From: an uncultured Acetobacteraceae bacterium
GTDB taxonomy: Bacteria; Pseudomonadota; Alphaproteobacteria; Acetobacterales; Acetobacteraceae
Length of the DNA: 64,000 nucleotides
NCBI GenBank assembly: GCA_943912335.1
Contig: CALTUD010000014.1
Coordinates: 30,058 to 94,057 of the forward strand
Reading direction: 5' to 3'
Made by a program: the position numbers and the translations under genes. The notes below the pieces were generated by a model. The model did not search any database. It was not told where the DNA came from and saw nothing but the letters and a program-made list of their open reading frames with translations. Of the stretch, positions 7,913 through 16,550 are shown in pieces. Positions within the stretch are counted from its first letter, which is position 1. Each line of letters begins with the position of its first letter.

Positions 7913-10105
7913 ATGTTCGACTTCTACCGCAAGGAAATCGAGTGGGGCGGTCGCACCCTCGTTCTGGAAACCGGCAAGATCGCCCGTCAGGCCGACGGCG
8001 CCGTGCTGGCGCATTACGGCGACACCATCGTGCTCTGCACCGCCGTCGGCGCGAAGAGCGTGAAGCCGGGCCAGGATTTCTTCCCGCTCACCGTGAACTA
8101 CCAGGAAAAGGCGTTCGCCGCCGGCAAGATCCCGGGCGGCTTCTTCAAGCGCGAGGGCCGTCCGTCGGAGGCCGAGGTGCTGAACTCGCGCCTGATCGAC
8201 CGCCCGCTGCGTCCGCTGTTCCCGGACAATTTCCGCAACGAGGTCCAGGTGGTCGCGACCGTGCTGTCGCACGACCTCGAGAACGATCCGGCGCTGGTCG
8301 CCATGATCGGCTGCTCGGCTGCGCTGACCCTGTCCGGCATTCCGTTCTTCGGCCCGATCGCGGGCTGCCGCGTCGGCTACAAGAACGGCGAATACGTGCT
8401 GAACCCGACCCTGGCCGAGATCAAGGACAGCGAGCTGGACCTGGTTCTGGCCGGCACCGCCGAGGGCGTGCTGATGGTCGAGTCCGAAGCCTCCGAGCTG
8501 TCGGAAGAGGTGATGCTGGGCGCCGTGTCGTTCGGCCATGCCGCCTGCCAGCCGGTGATCGACGCCATCATCGCTCTCGCCGAGCATGCCGCGAAGCAGC
8601 CCTGGACCCTGGCCGAGCCCTCCGCCGAGGAGATCGCCCTCAAGGCCCGCGTCGACGCGCTGGGCCGTGCGGACATCGCCGAAGCCTACAAGGAGCGGGT
8701 CAAGCAGAGCCGCTACGAGAAGGTCGGCGCCGCCAAGAAGCAGATCGCGGCCAAGCTCACCGCCGAGGGTCTCGACGCCGACAAGGCGAAGGGCTTCCTG
8801 AAGGAGCTCGAAGCCGACGTGGTGCGCGGCGCCATCCTGGATACCGGCCTGCGCATCGACGGCCGCGACACCAAGACCGTCCGTCCGATCGTCAGCGAGG
8901 TCGGCATCCTGCCGCGTGCGCATGGTTCGGCGCTGTTCACCCGTGGCGAGACCCAGGCGCTGGTGGTGACCACGCTCGGCACCGGCCAGGACGAGCAGGT
9001 GATCGACGCGCTGGAAGGCGAATACCGCTCCAACTTCATGCTGCACTACAACTTCCCGCCGTACTCGGTCGGTGAGGCCGGTCGCATGGGCTCGCCGGGC
9101 CGTCGCGAGATCGGCCATGGCAAGCTGGCGTGGCGGGCGCTGCACCCGCTGCTGCCGGGCAAGGAAGCCTTCCCGTACACGCTGCGCGTGGTCTCGGAGA
9201 TCACCGAATCCAACGGTTCGTCCTCCATGGCGACCGTGTGCGGCACATCGCTGGCGCTGATGGATGCGGGCGTGCCGCTGAAGCGTCCGGTGGCGGGCAT
9301 CGCCATGGGCCTGATCAAGGAAGATCGCGGCTTCGCGGTTCTGTCCGACATCCTGGGCGACGAGGATCATCTCGGCGACATGGACTTCAAGGTGGCCGGC
9401 ACCGAGAACGGCGTCACCGCCCTGCAGATGGACATCAAGATCACGTCCATCACCCCGGAGATCATGAAGATCGCCCTGGAGCAGGCCCGCGACGGCCGCA
9501 TGCACATCCTGGGCGAGATGGGCAAGGCGCTGACCGAGAATCGCGGCGGCGTCGCGGCCAACGCGCCGAAGATCACCGTGATCAACGTGCCGAAGGAGAA
9601 GATCCGCGACGTGATCGGCACCGGCGGCAAGGTGATCCGCGAGATCGTCGAGTTCTCCGGCGCCAAGATCGACATCGGCGACGACGGCACCATCAAGATC
9701 GCCGCCACCTCCGAAGAGCAGGCCAACAAGGCGATCAACCGCATCCGCGGCATCGTGGCCGAGCCGGAAGTGGGCGCGATCTATGACGGCAAGGTGGTGA
9801 AGACGGCCGATTTCGGCGCGTTCGTGAACTTCCTCGGCGCCCGCGACGGTCTGGTGCACATCTCCGAGCTGACCCAGGGCCGCGTCAACAAGACCACCGA
9901 CGTGGTCAACAATGGCGACGCGGTGAAGGTGAAGGTTCTGGGCTTCGACGATCGCGGCAAGGTCAAGCTGTCCATGCGCGTGGTGGATCAGGCCACCGGC
10001 GCCGACATCTCCGAGCAGGTCGGACCGAAATCCGGCGGCCGCGAGGGTGGCGAAGGCGGCGAGCGTCGCGAGCGGGGCCCGCGTCGCGAGCGCAACGACG
10101 ACTGA
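7913..10105 (+). CDS. pnp: Polyribonucleotide nucleotidyltransferase (PNPase)
   Basis: A 730-residue 3'-to-5' phosphorolytic exoribonuclease of the RNA degradosome. Order of domains: first RNase PH core (about residues 10-145), helical linker, second RNase PH core (about 315-460, with GEYRSNFMLHYNFPPYSVGE and the catalytic SDILGDEDHLGDMDFKVAGT block), KH domain (about 555-610, VIGTGGKVIREI) and S1 domain (about 620-690, DFGAFVNFLGARDGLVHISE). The tail is Arg/Gly/Glu-rich (GGREGGEGGERRERGPRRE), a likely flexible RNA- or RNase E-binding end. I chose the ATG at 7913, which gives FDFYRKEIEWGGR at the start as in other PNPases; the frame is open to 7865. Confidence 0.98.
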   Translation: MFDFYRKEIEWGGRTLVLETGKIARQADGAVLAHYGDTIVLCTAVGAKSVKPGQDFFPLTVNYQEKAFAAGKIPGGFFKREGRPSEAEVLNSRLIDRPLRPLFPDNFRNEVQVVATVLSHDLENDPALVAMIGCSAALTLSGIPFFGPIAGCRVGYKNGEYVLNPTLAEIKDSELDLVLAGTAEGVLMVESEASELSEEVMLGAVSFGHAACQPVIDAIIALAEHAAKQPWTLAEPSAEEIALKARVDALGRADIAEAYKERVKQSRYEKVGAAKKQIAAKLTAEGLDADKAKGFLKELEADVVRGAILDTGLRIDGRDTKTVRPIVSEVGILPRAHGSALFTRGETQALVVTTLGTGQDEQVIDALEGEYRSNFMLHYNFPPYSVGEAGRMGSPGRREIGHGKLAWRALHPLLPGKEAFPYTLRVVSEITESNGSSSMATVCGTSLALMDAGVPLKRPVAGIAMGLIKEDRGFAVLSDILGDEDHLGDMDFKVAGTENGVTALQMDIKITSITPEIMKIALEQARDGRMHILGEMGKALTENRGGVAANAPKITVINVPKEKIRDVIGTGGKVIREIVEFSGAKIDIGDDGTIKIAATSEEQANKAINRIRGIVAEPEVGAIYDGKVVKTADFGAFVNFLGARDGLVHISELTQGRVNKTTDVVNNGDAVKVKVLGFDDRGKVKLSMRVVDQATGADISEQVGPKSGGREGGEGGERRERGPRRERNDD

Positions 10106-10125
10106 GCCTGACAAGGTTTGCAAAA

Positions 10126-10161
10126 CGGCCCGGCCATCGCACGTCTTGCGGTGCCGGGCCG
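10126..10161 (+). terminator. Hairpin downstream of pnp
   Basis: A 9-bp stem (CGGCCCGGC paired with GCCGGGCCG) encloses a loop that can itself pair partly. It lies 21 bases after the pnp stop. There is no T run after it, so it may be a processing or 3' end-protecting structure and not a simple intrinsic terminator. Confidence 0.4.
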
Positions 10162-10302
10162 GCGTTGCAATCTGAGACACGGACCATGTTCTGACGCCGC
10201 ACCCGCTCCATGGGACGCAGGCGTCGATGAGACGCGAACGAGAGCGGGCGGAGAAAACGGGCTCAATGCCCGCGCCCAGGTGGGAAACGGCGGCACCGAG
10301 CG

Positions 10303-11715
10303 ATGAAGACGATCAACGCGATCCGGATGGGCGGAGTGGACGTCCTGCCGCTGGTCGAGGGCGGCAAGGGCGTGTCGGTCTCCACCGGCATTTGCTCCGG
10401 CCATTGGGCGGCCGCCGACGGCGCCGGCACCATCTCGGTTGTCAACGCCGACAGCTACGACGAGCAGGGCCGGGTCATTCCGCAGCTCTACAAGGGCCGC
10501 ACCCGCCGCGACCGTCATGAGGAGATGGTGGAATACGCCATCTCCGGCGGCATCACCCAGGCGCAGCAGGCTCATGAGCTGGCCGGCGGACGCGGTCGCA
10601 TCCATGCCAACATCCTGTGGGAGATGGGCGCCGCCGAGCGCGTCATCACCGGGGTGCTGGAAGGCGCCAAGGGGCTAATCCACGGTCTCACTTGCGGCGC
10701 CGGCATGCCCTATCGCCTCAGCGACATCGCCGCCCGGTTCGGCATCCATTATTACCCGATCGTGTCCTCCGGCCGCGCCTTCAACGCGCTGTGGAAGCGC
10801 GCCTATCACAAGACCGCGGAGCTACTCGGCGGCGTGGTGTACGAAGATCCCTGGCTCGCGGGTGGCCATAACGGCCTGTCCAACAGCGAAAGCCCGGATC
10901 GTCCTGAGCCGCCGCTGCCGCGCGTGCTCGAGCTGCGCCGCACCATGCGTTTGTTCGGGCTGGATCAGGTGCCGATCATCATGGCCGGCGGCGTGTGGTG
11001 GCTGGAGGAATGGGAGGACTGGATCGACAACCCCGATCTGGGCCCGATCGCCTTCCAGTTCGGCACCCGCCCGCTGCTGACGCGCGAAAGCCCGATCCCC
11101 GAGGCCTGGAAGCAGCGGCTGATGCAGCTCAAGGAAGGCGACATCTTCCTGAACAAGTTCAGCCCGACCGGATTCTACTCCTCGGCGGTGAAGAACGAGT
11201 TCCTGAACGATCTGCGCCGTCGCTCCGAGCGCCAGGTGGCATTCTCGCCCGAGCCGGTCGGCGACCACACCGCTGCCTATCTGATCAGCGGCCGCCGTCA
11301 GGTGTTCCTGACCCCGCACGATCTCGATCGGGCCCGCGCCTGGGAGCAGAACGGCTTCACCGAAGCGCTGCGCACCCCGGACGGCACGCTGGTGTTCGAG
11401 ACCCGCGCCGCAGCGGCCGAGATCAACGCCGATCAGACCGCGTGCATGGGCTGCCTGTCGGAATGCCGCTTCTCCTCCTGGAGCCAGAAGGGGCCGACCT
11501 ACACAAACGGCCACAAGGCCGATCCGCGCTCCTTCTGCATCCAGAAAACGCTCCAGGCGATCGGCCATGCAGCGGATGACGACGTGGAAGCCACCGAGCG
11601 CAACCTGCTGTTCAGCGGGCACAACGCATATCGCTTCGGGTCCGACCCGTTCTACTCCAACGGGTTCGTGCCGACGGTGAAACAGTTGGTCGAGCGGATT
11701 CTGAGCGGCAGGTAA
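10303..11715 (+). CDS. NAD(P)H-dependent flavin oxidoreductase, nitronate monooxygenase-like
   Basis: A 470-residue FMN TIM-barrel protein of the nitronate monooxygenase/2-nitropropane dioxygenase family. The start LVEGGKGVSVSTGICSGHWA, the LTCGAGMPYRLSDIAARFG segment, PIVSSGRAFNALWKRAYHK and the phosphate-binding region VPIIMAGGVWW followed by IAFQFGTRPLLT fit the fold. It is longer than the usual 320-360 residues. The extra C-terminal part contains a cysteine cluster, ACMGCLSECRF (C-x2-C-x3-C, about residues 384-390) with a further Cys in RSFCIQKTL, which could bind a metal or iron-sulfur centre. The substrate is unknown. A repeat hairpin and strong terminator follow. Confidence 0.85.
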   Translation: MKTINAIRMGGVDVLPLVEGGKGVSVSTGICSGHWAAADGAGTISVVNADSYDEQGRVIPQLYKGRTRRDRHEEMVEYAISGGITQAQQAHELAGGRGRIHANILWEMGAAERVITGVLEGAKGLIHGLTCGAGMPYRLSDIAARFGIHYYPIVSSGRAFNALWKRAYHKTAELLGGVVYEDPWLAGGHNGLSNSESPDRPEPPLPRVLELRRTMRLFGLDQVPIIMAGGVWWLEEWEDWIDNPDLGPIAFQFGTRPLLTRESPIPEAWKQRLMQLKEGDIFLNKFSPTGFYSSAVKNEFLNDLRRRSERQVAFSPEPVGDHTAAYLISGRRQVFLTPHDLDRARAWEQNGFTEALRTPDGTLVFETRAAAAEINADQTACMGCLSECRFSSWSQKGPTYTNGHKADPRSFCIQKTLQAIGHAADDDVEATERNLLFSGHNAYRFGSDPFYSNGFVPTVKQLVERILSGR

Positions 11716-11752
11716 GTCTTCTTTTCTGAAGAAAAGAGGCAAAAGACATTTT
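11714..11752 (+). repeat. TCTTC/GAAGA hairpin repeat, copy 1
   Basis: An A/T-rich element directly after the flavin oxidoreductase stop. Its core is CTTTTC-TGAA-GAAAAG, flanked by GTCTT and AAGAC. Copy 2 at 27707-27746 shares the same order and the TGAA loop. Both copies sit immediately downstream of a plus-strand gene end. Confidence 0.75.
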
Positions 11753-11759
11753 GAATGTT

Positions 11760-11790
11760 AAGGCCGCCCGGAAGGGCGGCCTTTTCGTTT
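11760..11790 (+). terminator. Strong Rho-independent terminator
   Basis: A perfect 10-bp stem AAGGCCGCCC/GGGCGGCCTT with a GGAA loop is followed by TTCGTTT. It ends the 10303-11715 transcript and lies between convergent genes, overlapping the stop codon of the opposite-strand lipoprotein. Confidence 0.9.
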
Positions 11791-12289
11791 ATTTGGTGAC
11801 GGTTTCGCCAATCGTGGTTTGCTGCGGAACGGGCGGCGAATGGAAGGCGGAGGCGCCGTTGTCCTTCACCGGACCCATGGTCGGTTCCGGCTGACGCACG
11901 CAGCCACGCAGGATCGGTGCGCACACGCCGTCCTGGCCGATCGCCTTGTCGTTGTCGCCCGTGTAGTGCACCTCGCTCACGCGATGGTTCACCACGCGGA
12001 TATTGGCCGAGCAGTAGGTGCCGCTGCCACCCAGGGACACGCCGCCCAGATTCAGCGGCAGCTCGACGTTGAAGCCGCCCGTGCCGCTCGGCTTGTAGAC
12101 GTAGTTGAAGATCTGCGTGGCGTCGCTGAGCTGGACCGTTTTGTCCGGCGGTCCGGCGCACGCCACCAGATCGGCCTGCGACATGCCGATCATGCTGATC
12201 TGCGCCTGATGAGACAGCTTGGATGCGCCGTAACCGCAACCGGACAGAAGAACGGGAAGAACCAAACAGGCCCCACGGAAACCAGTCAT
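11789..12289 (-). CDS. Small secreted lipoprotein of unknown function
   Basis: A 166-residue predicted lipoprotein. The signal peptide MTGFRGACLVLPVLLSGC ends in a lipobox with Cys 18. The mature part contains ISMIGMSQADLVACAGPPD, which resembles the short SmpA/BamE-like repeat 'G-M-S-x-x-x-L-x-x-C-x-G-x-P' seen in many small alphaproteobacterial lipoproteins. It is followed by beta-rich segments with paired cysteines (GTYCSANIRV, GVCAPILRGCV). I do not recognise a named family; a BamE-like fold is inference. The ATG at 12289 is chosen because it starts the signal peptide. It faces the flavin oxidoreductase gene across a shared terminator. Confidence 0.75.
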   Translation of the reverse strand: MTGFRGACLVLPVLLSGCGYGASKLSHQAQISMIGMSQADLVACAGPPDKTVQLSDATQIFNYVYKPSGTGGFNVELPLNLGGVSLGGSGTYCSANIRVVNHRVSEVHYTGDNDKAIGQDGVCAPILRGCVRQPEPTMGPVKDNGASAFHSPPVPQQTTIGETVTK

Positions 12290-12378
12290 GCGTGCTCCAA
12301 AAGCGTTGCAACACGCAGAGTGAAGCGCGCCGGCCGGCGGAACAATGGCAGCCGGCCCGAAAGCCGGCGCCGCTGCCA

Positions 12379-12990
12379 TCACGCTTGCGTCGGCAGGCAC
12401 GCCTCCTTGAATGCCGCGAAGGCACGGGCGCGATGGCTGATCGCGTTCTTCTCCGCTTCCAGCATCTCCGCGAAGCTGCGCCCATCGCCGTTCGGCACGA
12501 AGATCGGATCGTAGCCGTGCCCGCCCGATCCACGCGGCGGCCAGACCACGGTGCCGTCGATGCGTCCCTCGAACACGGCGTCGCGCCCGTCCGGCAGAGC
12601 CAGGCACAGCACCGCCACGAACCACGCCGACGGGTCCGCTTCCAGGGCGGCGCCACCCTCGTCGTGTACGCGCTGCATCGCCACCATCGGATTGCGTGCG
12701 GAACCGCCCCAGCGCGCGGAGAAGATTCCCGGCTGCCCGTCCAGCGCCGCAACGCAGAAGCCGGAATCGTCCGCCAGCGCCGGCAGGCCGGACGCCTTCG
12801 CCGCCGCATGCGCCTTCAGACGCGCGTTGCCGACGAAGCTGGTTTCGGTTTCCTCCGGCTCCGTCAGATTGCATTCGGTGGCGGACACCAGCGTCACGCC
12901 CGTACCCTCCAGGAGAGCGGCGAATTCGGCGAGCTTGCCCTTGTTGTGGCTGGCGAGAACCAGGCGGTCGCCGGACTGCAGACGGATCAT
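12379..12990 (-). CDS. rdgB: XTP/dITP diphosphatase (non-canonical purine NTPase)
   Basis: A 203-residue Ham1/RdgB enzyme that hydrolyses XTP, dITP and ITP to monophosphates and keeps deaminated purines out of nucleic acids. Family motifs are complete: LASHNKGKLAEF near the start, ADDSGFCVAALDG, FSARWGG, GHGYDPIFVP and the closing ISHRARAFAAF. It starts four bases after the rph stop on the same strand, so rph-rdgB form an operon. Open frame extends upstream into rph, but the ATG at 12990 gives the normal family start. Confidence 0.97.
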   Translation of the reverse strand: MIRLQSGDRLVLASHNKGKLAEFAALLEGTGVTLVSATECNLTEPEETETSFVGNARLKAHAAAKASGLPALADDSGFCVAALDGQPGIFSARWGGSARNPMVAMQRVHDEGGAALEADPSAWFVAVLCLALPDGRDAVFEGRIDGTVVWPPRGSGGHGYDPIFVPNGDGRSFAEMLEAEKNAISHRARAFAAFKEACLPTQA

Positions 12991-12994
12991 CGTG

Positions 12995-13735
12995 TCAGGA
13001 CTCCGAAACGGCGGCGCGCTGAGCCGCGAACAGGGCGAAAATGCCGGCGCGGGCCAGCCCATGCAGTTCGGCGAACTGTGCGTCCGTGAACGGCGCGCCC
13101 TCGGCGGAGGCCTGGATCTCCACGATGGCGCCGCCATCTGTCAGAACGAAATTCGCGTCCGCTTCGGCGGCACTGTCCTCGACATAGTCGAGATCGAGCA
13201 CCCCACCCGCGCCGGTCAAACCGCACGAGACCGCCGCGACCTGACCGAGCAGCGGCACGGCAGGCAGCACGCGGTTGCGCACGAGTTTGCTGAAGGCGTG
13301 ATGCAGGGCGACCCAGCCGCCGGTGATGGCGGCGCAGCGCGTGCCGCCATCGGCGTTCAGCACGTCGCAATCCACCGTGATCGTCAGCTCGCCCATCGCC
13401 TTGCGATCGGTGACGGCGCGCAGGGAACGGCCGATCAGGCGCTGGATCTCGAGCGTGCGGCCGGATTGCTGGCCGCGCGCCGCTTCGCGCTGGCCGCGCT
13501 TGTGCGTGGCGCGCGGGAGCATGCCGTATTCCGCCGTCACCCAGCCGAGACCCTGCCCACGCAGGAAGCCCGGAACCTTGGACTCGACCGTCGCTGTGCA
13601 CAGCACTTCGGTGCCGCCCATGCGGATCAAAGCCGACCCCTCGGCATGATGCGAGAACCCCGGCTCGATCGACACCACGCGCAACGCATCCACCGCCCGC
13701 CCCGACGGCCGCCCCAGAACATCCGACACCCGCAT
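12995..13735 (-). CDS. rph: Ribonuclease PH
   Basis: A 246-residue phosphorolytic 3'-exoribonuclease that trims tRNA precursors. Diagnostic features are RPSGRAVDALRVVSIEPGF at the start, EVLCTATVESKVPGF, LIGRSLRAV, CDVLNADGGTRCAAITGG and LDYVEDSAAEADANFVLT. It begins at the ATG at 13735 preceded by GGGAGGAG, an excellent ribosome site. rdgB follows four bases after its stop. It is divergent from hrcA, with the intervening 124 bases holding a palindromic repeat. Confidence 0.97.
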   Translation of the reverse strand: MRVSDVLGRPSGRAVDALRVVSIEPGFSHHAEGSALIRMGGTEVLCTATVESKVPGFLRGQGLGWVTAEYGMLPRATHKRGQREAARGQQSGRTLEIQRLIGRSLRAVTDRKAMGELTITVDCDVLNADGGTRCAAITGGWVALHHAFSKLVRNRVLPAVPLLGQVAAVSCGLTGAGGVLDLDYVEDSAAEADANFVLTDGGAIVEIQASAEGAPFTDAQFAELHGLARAGIFALFAAQRAAVSES

Positions 13736-13776
13736 CTCCTCCCGTTCTTCGTCGCCTCTCCTAAACCCTGGGTTCC

Positions 13777-13817
13777 CAAAGGGCGACCGCCCTTTGCCGG
13801 GCGTGGGCAGAGCCCAC
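13777..13817 (+). repeat. Palindromic repeat between rph and hrcA
   Basis: Two hairpins: 13777-13796 (8-bp stem CAAAGGGC, loop GACC) and 13803-13817 (GTGGGC, loop AGA). They match the second and fifth hairpins of the rpsO-pnp array in stem core and loop placement, so this is a shorter copy of the same repeat family. It lies in a divergent promoter region. Confidence 0.65.
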
Positions 13818-13859
13818 CTCTGTTGCCACTCCCCCCTCGCTGTCCGTAGGCTTCCGCGC

Positions 13860-14912
13860 GTGCAACGCCCTCGCCCCCTCCCGCCCGGCCTCGACCCGCG
13901 CGCAGCCTCGATCCTGCGCGAGATCGTCGAGCAATATGTGGAAACCGGCGATCCTGTCGGCTCGCGCACACTGTCGAAGCGCCTGCCGGATCCGCTTTCG
14001 CCCGCCACCATCCGCAGCGTCATGGCCGAGCTGACCGAGGCCGGACTGCTCTACGCGCCGCACACGTCGGCTGGGCGCATGCCGACCGAAAAGGGCCTGC
14101 GCCTGTTCGTGGACGGGCTGCTGCAATTCGGACAACTGGCGGAAGACGAGCGCGACACCATCGTGCGGTCGCTGGAAACGCGCGGACGATCGCTGGAGGA
14201 TACGCTGGCCGACGCCTCGGCGATGCTGTCCGGCCTGTCCTCCGCCGCAGGCCTAGTTCTGGCCCCGAAGACGGACGGCCAGATCAAGCATATCGAGTTC
14301 GTGGCGCTGGGGCCGGAACGGGCGCTGGTGATCCTGGTCGGCGCAGACGGCCAGGTCGAGAACCGGGTGATCGAAACGCCTCCCGGCCTGCCGCCTTCGC
14401 GTCTGGTGGAGGCTGGCAACTACCTGAACCAGCGTCTGCGTGGCCTGACCGTGGCCGAACTGCGCAGCCGCGTGGCGCAGGAGCTGGCGGCGGACCGCTC
14501 GGAGCTGGACCAGCTCACCGCCGGAATCGTCGAGTCCGGTCTGGCGACCTGGGGCGATCAGGGCAGGGGCGGCTCGCTGTTCCTGCGCGGGCAGTCGCGT
14601 TTGCTGTCGGACGTGACGCAGATCGAGCGCCTGTCCGCGATCCAGCTCCTGTTCGACCGGCTGGAGAAGGAGGAGACCATGCTGCGCCTGCTCGATCTGG
14701 CGGAGAAGAGCGACGGCGTGCGCATCTTCATCGGTGCGGAAAGCGGGCTGTTCGGCATGTCGGGCGTGTCGATGGTGGTGGCGCCGGCCCGCAACGAGAG
14801 CAACCGCATCGTCGGCGCGATCGGCGTCATCGGCCCGCAGCGGATCAATTACGGGAGGATCATCCCGGTGGTGGATTACACGGCGCGGGTGATCGGGCGG
14901 TTGCTGGGGTAG
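13860..14912 (+). CDS. hrcA: Heat-inducible transcription repressor HrcA
   Basis: A 350-residue winged-helix repressor that binds CIRCE operators and controls groESL and other heat-shock genes. ASILREIVEQYVETGDPVGS followed by SPATIRSVMAELTEAGLL and PHTSAGRMPTEKG is the N-terminal DNA-binding domain. IFIGAESGLFGMSGVSMVV and GAIGVIGPQRINYGR are the conserved C-terminal HrcA motifs. I chose the GTG at 13860 for normal length; the frame is open from 13794. No grpE or dnaK follows, and I found no TTAGCACTC-type CIRCE element nearby. tRNA-Thr lies just downstream on the other strand. Confidence 0.95.
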   Translation: MQRPRPLPPGLDPRAASILREIVEQYVETGDPVGSRTLSKRLPDPLSPATIRSVMAELTEAGLLYAPHTSAGRMPTEKGLRLFVDGLLQFGQLAEDERDTIVRSLETRGRSLEDTLADASAMLSGLSSAAGLVLAPKTDGQIKHIEFVALGPERALVILVGADGQVENRVIETPPGLPPSRLVEAGNYLNQRLRGLTVAELRSRVAQELAADRSELDQLTAGIVESGLATWGDQGRGGSLFLRGQSRLLSDVTQIERLSAIQLLFDRLEKEETMLRLLDLAEKSDGVRIFIGAESGLFGMSGVSMVVAPARNESNRIVGAIGVIGPQRINYGRIIPVVDYTARVIGRLLG

Positions 14913-14937
14913 GGCGCAAGCAACAGGCACTACAGAA

Positions 14938-15012
<75 letters not shown>

Positions 15013-15092
15013 ATCGAGCAGCCCTATACAAAACCCCCGGGCTTCCTGCAACATGGCCTTTCCCCGTCCAACCCGAACGCATGGAGCGTCGC

Positions 15093-16550
15093 ATGCCTGA
15101 TGCTGGTGTCTCCGCGCGCCCGGGTCGCCGAACCATCACCGGGTTCCGGCTCGGGGCGCCGCGCAAGAGCCGCTCGATCCATCTCCACGCGATCGACGGT
15201 CTGTGCGAGTGTCCGAGCTGCGGCTTCTTCCAGCGAATCCCGGATCTCGATCCGGGACAGGTTGCGGATTGCCGCCGCTGCCATGGCCAGCTCGGCCGGC
15301 GCAGGCCAAACCCGACCGTGTCCACCCCGCTCGCCTTCTGCATCGCCTCGGCGGTGCTGTATTTCGTCGCCATCACCCAGCCGCTGATGACGCTGGACCT
15401 GTTCGGGCGCGTCCATACCGTCACCCTGCTCACCGGCCCGTTCGAGCTCTGGCAGGAAGGCTGGAGTCTGGTGGCGATCCTGGTGATGGCGGCGACGGTG
15501 ATCGTGCCGCCGATCGTGATCGCGTTGATGTTGTTCATTCTGGTGGGCGCATCGCGCGAGGCGCTGCCGAACTGGGCGCCGCGCCTGATGCGCCGCTACG
15601 ATCATCTCAGGCCCTGGTCAATGATCGAGGTCTACATGCTCGGGATCTTCGTGGCCTACACCAAGCTGATCGATCTGGCGCATGTGGAGGTGGGGCCCGC
15701 CGTCTATGCGCTGGCGGCGCTGATGCTGACCCAGGCGGCGACGGATTCCACCTTCGACGTCGACAAGGTCTGGCGCAAACGTCGCGTGTCGCGCTTCGTG
15801 CGCCTGCCGGACGGGCGGCGCGTCGTGGTGTCGACGGTGGATTCCTCCGAACACCCGTTGCCGCCGGCCGGACATCTGTTGTCCTGCACCTCCTGCGGTC
15901 TGGTCTGCGCGGCGGAACGGATGCTGCCCAAGGAGCACATGCTCGGGAATTGTCCGCGCTGTCATGCCTCCGTCAGCGTACGGAAGCCGCAGAGCTTCTG
16001 GCGCTGCGTCGCTCTGCTGGCCTGCGCGGTGGTGCTCTACATCCCGGCCAATCTTTATCCGGTGATGACGATCGTGAAGCTCAACCGGGGCGGCGGACAC
16101 ACCATCCTGGCCGGCGTACGCGAGCTCTACGAGGCCGACATGCTGCCTCTGGCGCTGCTGGTGTTCTTCGCCAGCATTACCGTGCCGGTGCTCAAGATCG
16201 CCGGCCTCGCCCTGATGTGCTTCGGCACGTGGCGCCGGTCCGCCGTCCGGCTGCGCGACCGCACGCGCCTCTACAGGCTGGTGGTGTTCATCGGCCGCTG
16301 GTCCATGATCGACGTGTTCATGATATCGATCCTGGTGGCGCTGGTCCGTTTCAGCGGTTTGGCGCATATCAGCGCCGACCCGGGCGTGTTCGCCTTCGCC
16401 GCGGTGGTGGTGCTGACCATCTTCGCGGCCGATTGTTTCGACCCGCGCACCATGTGGGACGCGGCCGGCATGAACGGCGCCGCCATGGCTCCAGACGGCC
16501 GTCCGGATGAAGCCGTTTCCTCCCCCCGAACGGAGCCCGTAAACGCGTGA
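15093..16550 (+). CDS. pqiA: Paraquat-inducible protein A (PqiA)
   Basis: A 485-residue inner-membrane protein made of two PqiA repeats. Each repeat begins with a zinc-ribbon pair: CPSC with CRRC (about residues 39-67) and CTSC with CPRC (about 265-295). Each is followed by about four membrane helices, for example FCIASAVLYFVAITQPLMTL and LLACAVVLYIPANLYPVMT. PqiA works with PqiB and PqiC in a trans-envelope lipid transport machine. I prefer the ATG at 15093, which has GGAG eight bases upstream; an ATG at 15081 is also in frame. pqiB overlaps the end by four bases. Confidence 0.93.
   Translation: MPDAGVSARPGRRTITGFRLGAPRKSRSIHLHAIDGLCECPSCGFFQRIPDLDPGQVADCRRCHGQLGRRRPNPTVSTPLAFCIASAVLYFVAITQPLMTLDLFGRVHTVTLLTGPFELWQEGWSLVAILVMAATVIVPPIVIALMLFILVGASREALPNWAPRLMRRYDHLRPWSMIEVYMLGIFVAYTKLIDLAHVEVGPAVYALAALMLTQAATDSTFDVDKVWRKRRVSRFVRLPDGRRVVVSTVDSSEHPLPPAGHLLSCTSCGLVCAAERMLPKEHMLGNCPRCHASVSVRKPQSFWRCVALLACAVVLYIPANLYPVMTIVKLNRGGGHTILAGVRELYEADMLPLALLVFFASITVPVLKIAGLALMCFGTWRRSAVRLRDRTRLYRLVVFIGRWSMIDVFMISILVALVRFSGLAHISADPGVFAFAAVVVLTIFAADCFDPRTMWDAAGMNGAAMAPDGRPDEAVSSPRTEPVNA

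Noticed and set aside
7682..10180. 832-codon open frame antisense to pnp
   Set aside because: Same G/C shadow effect. The reverse translation is full of His, Arg and Asp runs, and pnp is complete on the plus strand.
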